This document shows, in pieces, positions 62,712 through 64,000 of a stretch of 64,000 nucleotides of DNA; positions within the stretch are counted from its first letter, which is position 1; every line of letters begins with the position of its first letter. Source of the stretch: Hedera helix (Eukaryota > Streptophyta > Magnoliopsida > Apiales > Araliaceae); the NCBI GenBank assembly GCA_947179155.2, contig OX359264.1, positions 5,448,001-5,512,000 on the forward strand. Direction: 5' to 3'. Below the pieces are notes generated by a model that saw only the letters and a list, made by a program, of their open reading frames with translations, ran no database searches and was not told the origin of the DNA. Both the position numbers and the translations under genes were made by a program.

Positions 62712-63631
62712 GCCTCGAGTTAACAGTGGATGTACATGTTTAGATTAATGTATTTTGGGAGTTAACGGTGGGTGTACAGGTTAATTTAGATGAATGTATT
62801 TTGGGAGAAGGCTTGTTTGCACATGATTAGGTAGTAGTGCACCACAGTTAGTTTGGTATATTTTGTGGATAGTTGGTATATTTTGTGGATGTTACTATTT
62901 GAAATTGTAAACGTATGGTATTATTGGATATATTTTGAAACCGAGAATGGTTGATACATTTTGGTTTTAAATGAGAATTTAGAGTTTTTGTTAGCTATAT
63001 ATCATTGCATTAATGAGAAACTGTGTATGTATTTTCAAATATGGTTGAACTACAACTGTTTTTCAGTTAAACTACAACTTTCTGAAAATGTTGTTTAATG
63101 GTACCAAATAGATGACACTTTATAAAACTTGTATAAATTTGTTTAAATGTTGTACGATGTAACAAACTACAACATTTTAAACCAGATATGTGCTAAATAG
63201 AAGACACCTTTAAAACGTTGTATAAACGAGCCTAAACGTTGTGTAATGTATTAACAAAGATATAGTACAACATTTTTACGTTACACTACAACATTTTAAA
63301 CACGTTGTCTAAATGTACTACAATAGATGACATCTTCTAAACGTTGTATAATTTAGTCTAAAGGTTGTGTGATGTATCAAACTACAACATTTTATACCAG
63401 AAAATGTTGTGGAATGATACCATCTACAACGTTTTCAACCATCATAGTATTTATTCTGTAACAATGTACAACGTTTTTTAGTAAAAAACGTTGTATTATT
63501 GTCCAACTACAACGTTTTAAAAACGTTGTATAAAATAGGCCAAATAGATGACACCCTTAACCTCGACGTTTCTGGGAGAAAATTATAACGTTTTTTAACT
63601 GTTATCTATTTACTATTTTGTAGTAGTGTAT

Positions 63632-64000
63632 ATTCTCGGTCGGTCTCTAAAAATAATTTTTTCTTTCACTAGATTTTATTGGAAAAAATTAGGTGAAAGG
63701 TTTAAGGGAGAGAATCCATGTCCAATGAAGACGAGTAGGGACCATGATTATGGTAGTACACTATTACAATTTCTTGCTAATAAATTTCCTTGTATCTATG
63801 ATCCGATATACTCCGTGGGCACTCCCAAACAAAAGTGTGGTTGGAGTATATTCTTCACCGTTAGATCTGGGATTGAACTATTATTTGTTGTAAAAATAAT
63901 CTTAAGTTTACAATTGTGGCTATGGATCAGTACCCTATATATATATAGGGGAATGATCCATAATAAGTATGGTATGGAACAAAAACTGGTATATACCATT
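63632..64000. other. Unassigned right flank
   Basis: AT-rich sequence beyond the CACTA element. I see no gene. The minus-strand ORF at 63796-63999 runs to the window edge and has no recognisable features. Confidence 0.4.

Larger units (their letters stand above)
59238..63628 (+). mobile_element. CACTA (En/Spm) transposon, non-autonomous
   Basis: A 4391-bp element with perfect 13-bp terminal inverted repeats CACTACTACAAAA (59238-59250 and 63616-63628) and a 3-bp TAT target duplication (59235-59237, 63629-63631). Subterminal regions (about 59270-59430 and 63040-63600) hold many direct and inverted copies of ACAACGTTTT, the kind of site bound by CACTA regulatory proteins. It carries Transposase_24-type exons but no catalytic DDE transposase I can find. 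It probably depends on other copies for movement. Confidence 0.93.

Overview
The window is nuclear DNA of a flowering plant, most likely a eudicot; I could not fix the family or species. It is AT-rich, protein genes are sparse and contain introns, and most of the sequence is LTR retrotransposon, solo LTR and one CACTA DNA transposon. I see no bacterial operons, rRNA, tRNA or CRISPR.

Host genes. The only clear host genes are three tandem, same-strand, two-exon germin-like protein genes (cupin family, secreted, 215 aa) at 22329-23403, 45669-46753 and 56645-57727. They sit in three copies of one segment (units about 21737-36474, 44928-55896 and 55897-58855). All three keep the TATA box, splice sites, signal peptide, cysteine pair and the four metal ligands, and differ pairwise by about four residues. 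They look like recent, probably functional duplicates.

Left third (1-21736). This is a nest of LTR elements. At the core is a complete minus-strand Ty3/gypsy chromovirus (Tekay/Del type by long LTRs, iMet primer site and C-terminal chromodomain) at 3654-15753, with an uninterrupted 1506-codon Gag-Pol frame, an extra acidic/coiled-coil ORF ahead of gag and two nearly identical 3.2 kb LTRs. It sits inside a decayed Tat/Athila-type element (2563-3653 plus 15754-17994), which abuts a remnant of an older chromovirus (17995-21736). Another LTR runs off the left edge (1-2562).

Middle (21737-58855). Between the germin genes are long (3.6-4.35 kb) solo LTRs of the same broad chromovirus group, each bounded by an exact 5-bp target duplication: 24732-28635 (GTTAA), 31262-34864 and its duplicated twin 50684-54284 (both GTTGA), 36475-44922 (CCAAG) and, nested in that, 39819-43910 (CCGTA). 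Shared versus private insertions give a relative order of events: the 31262/50684 LTR came first, then segment duplication, then the private solo LTRs.

Right end (59238-63628). A 4.4 kb CACTA transposon has perfect 13-bp terminal inverted repeats, a TAT target duplication, subterminal repeats and a fragment of an En/Spm-associated Transposase_24 gene, but no catalytic transposase that I can see.

Most unusual signal. The long LTRs share an internal layout: TATA box, short leader exon with a splice-donor-like end, a 1.6-2.5 kb stretch rich in inverted repeats, a conserved small stem-loop (GAGCAA...TTGCTC), a splice-acceptor-like TTGCAG, a short lysine-rich segment and an AATAAA signal. Even a solo LTR could therefore be a complete small spliced transcription unit.
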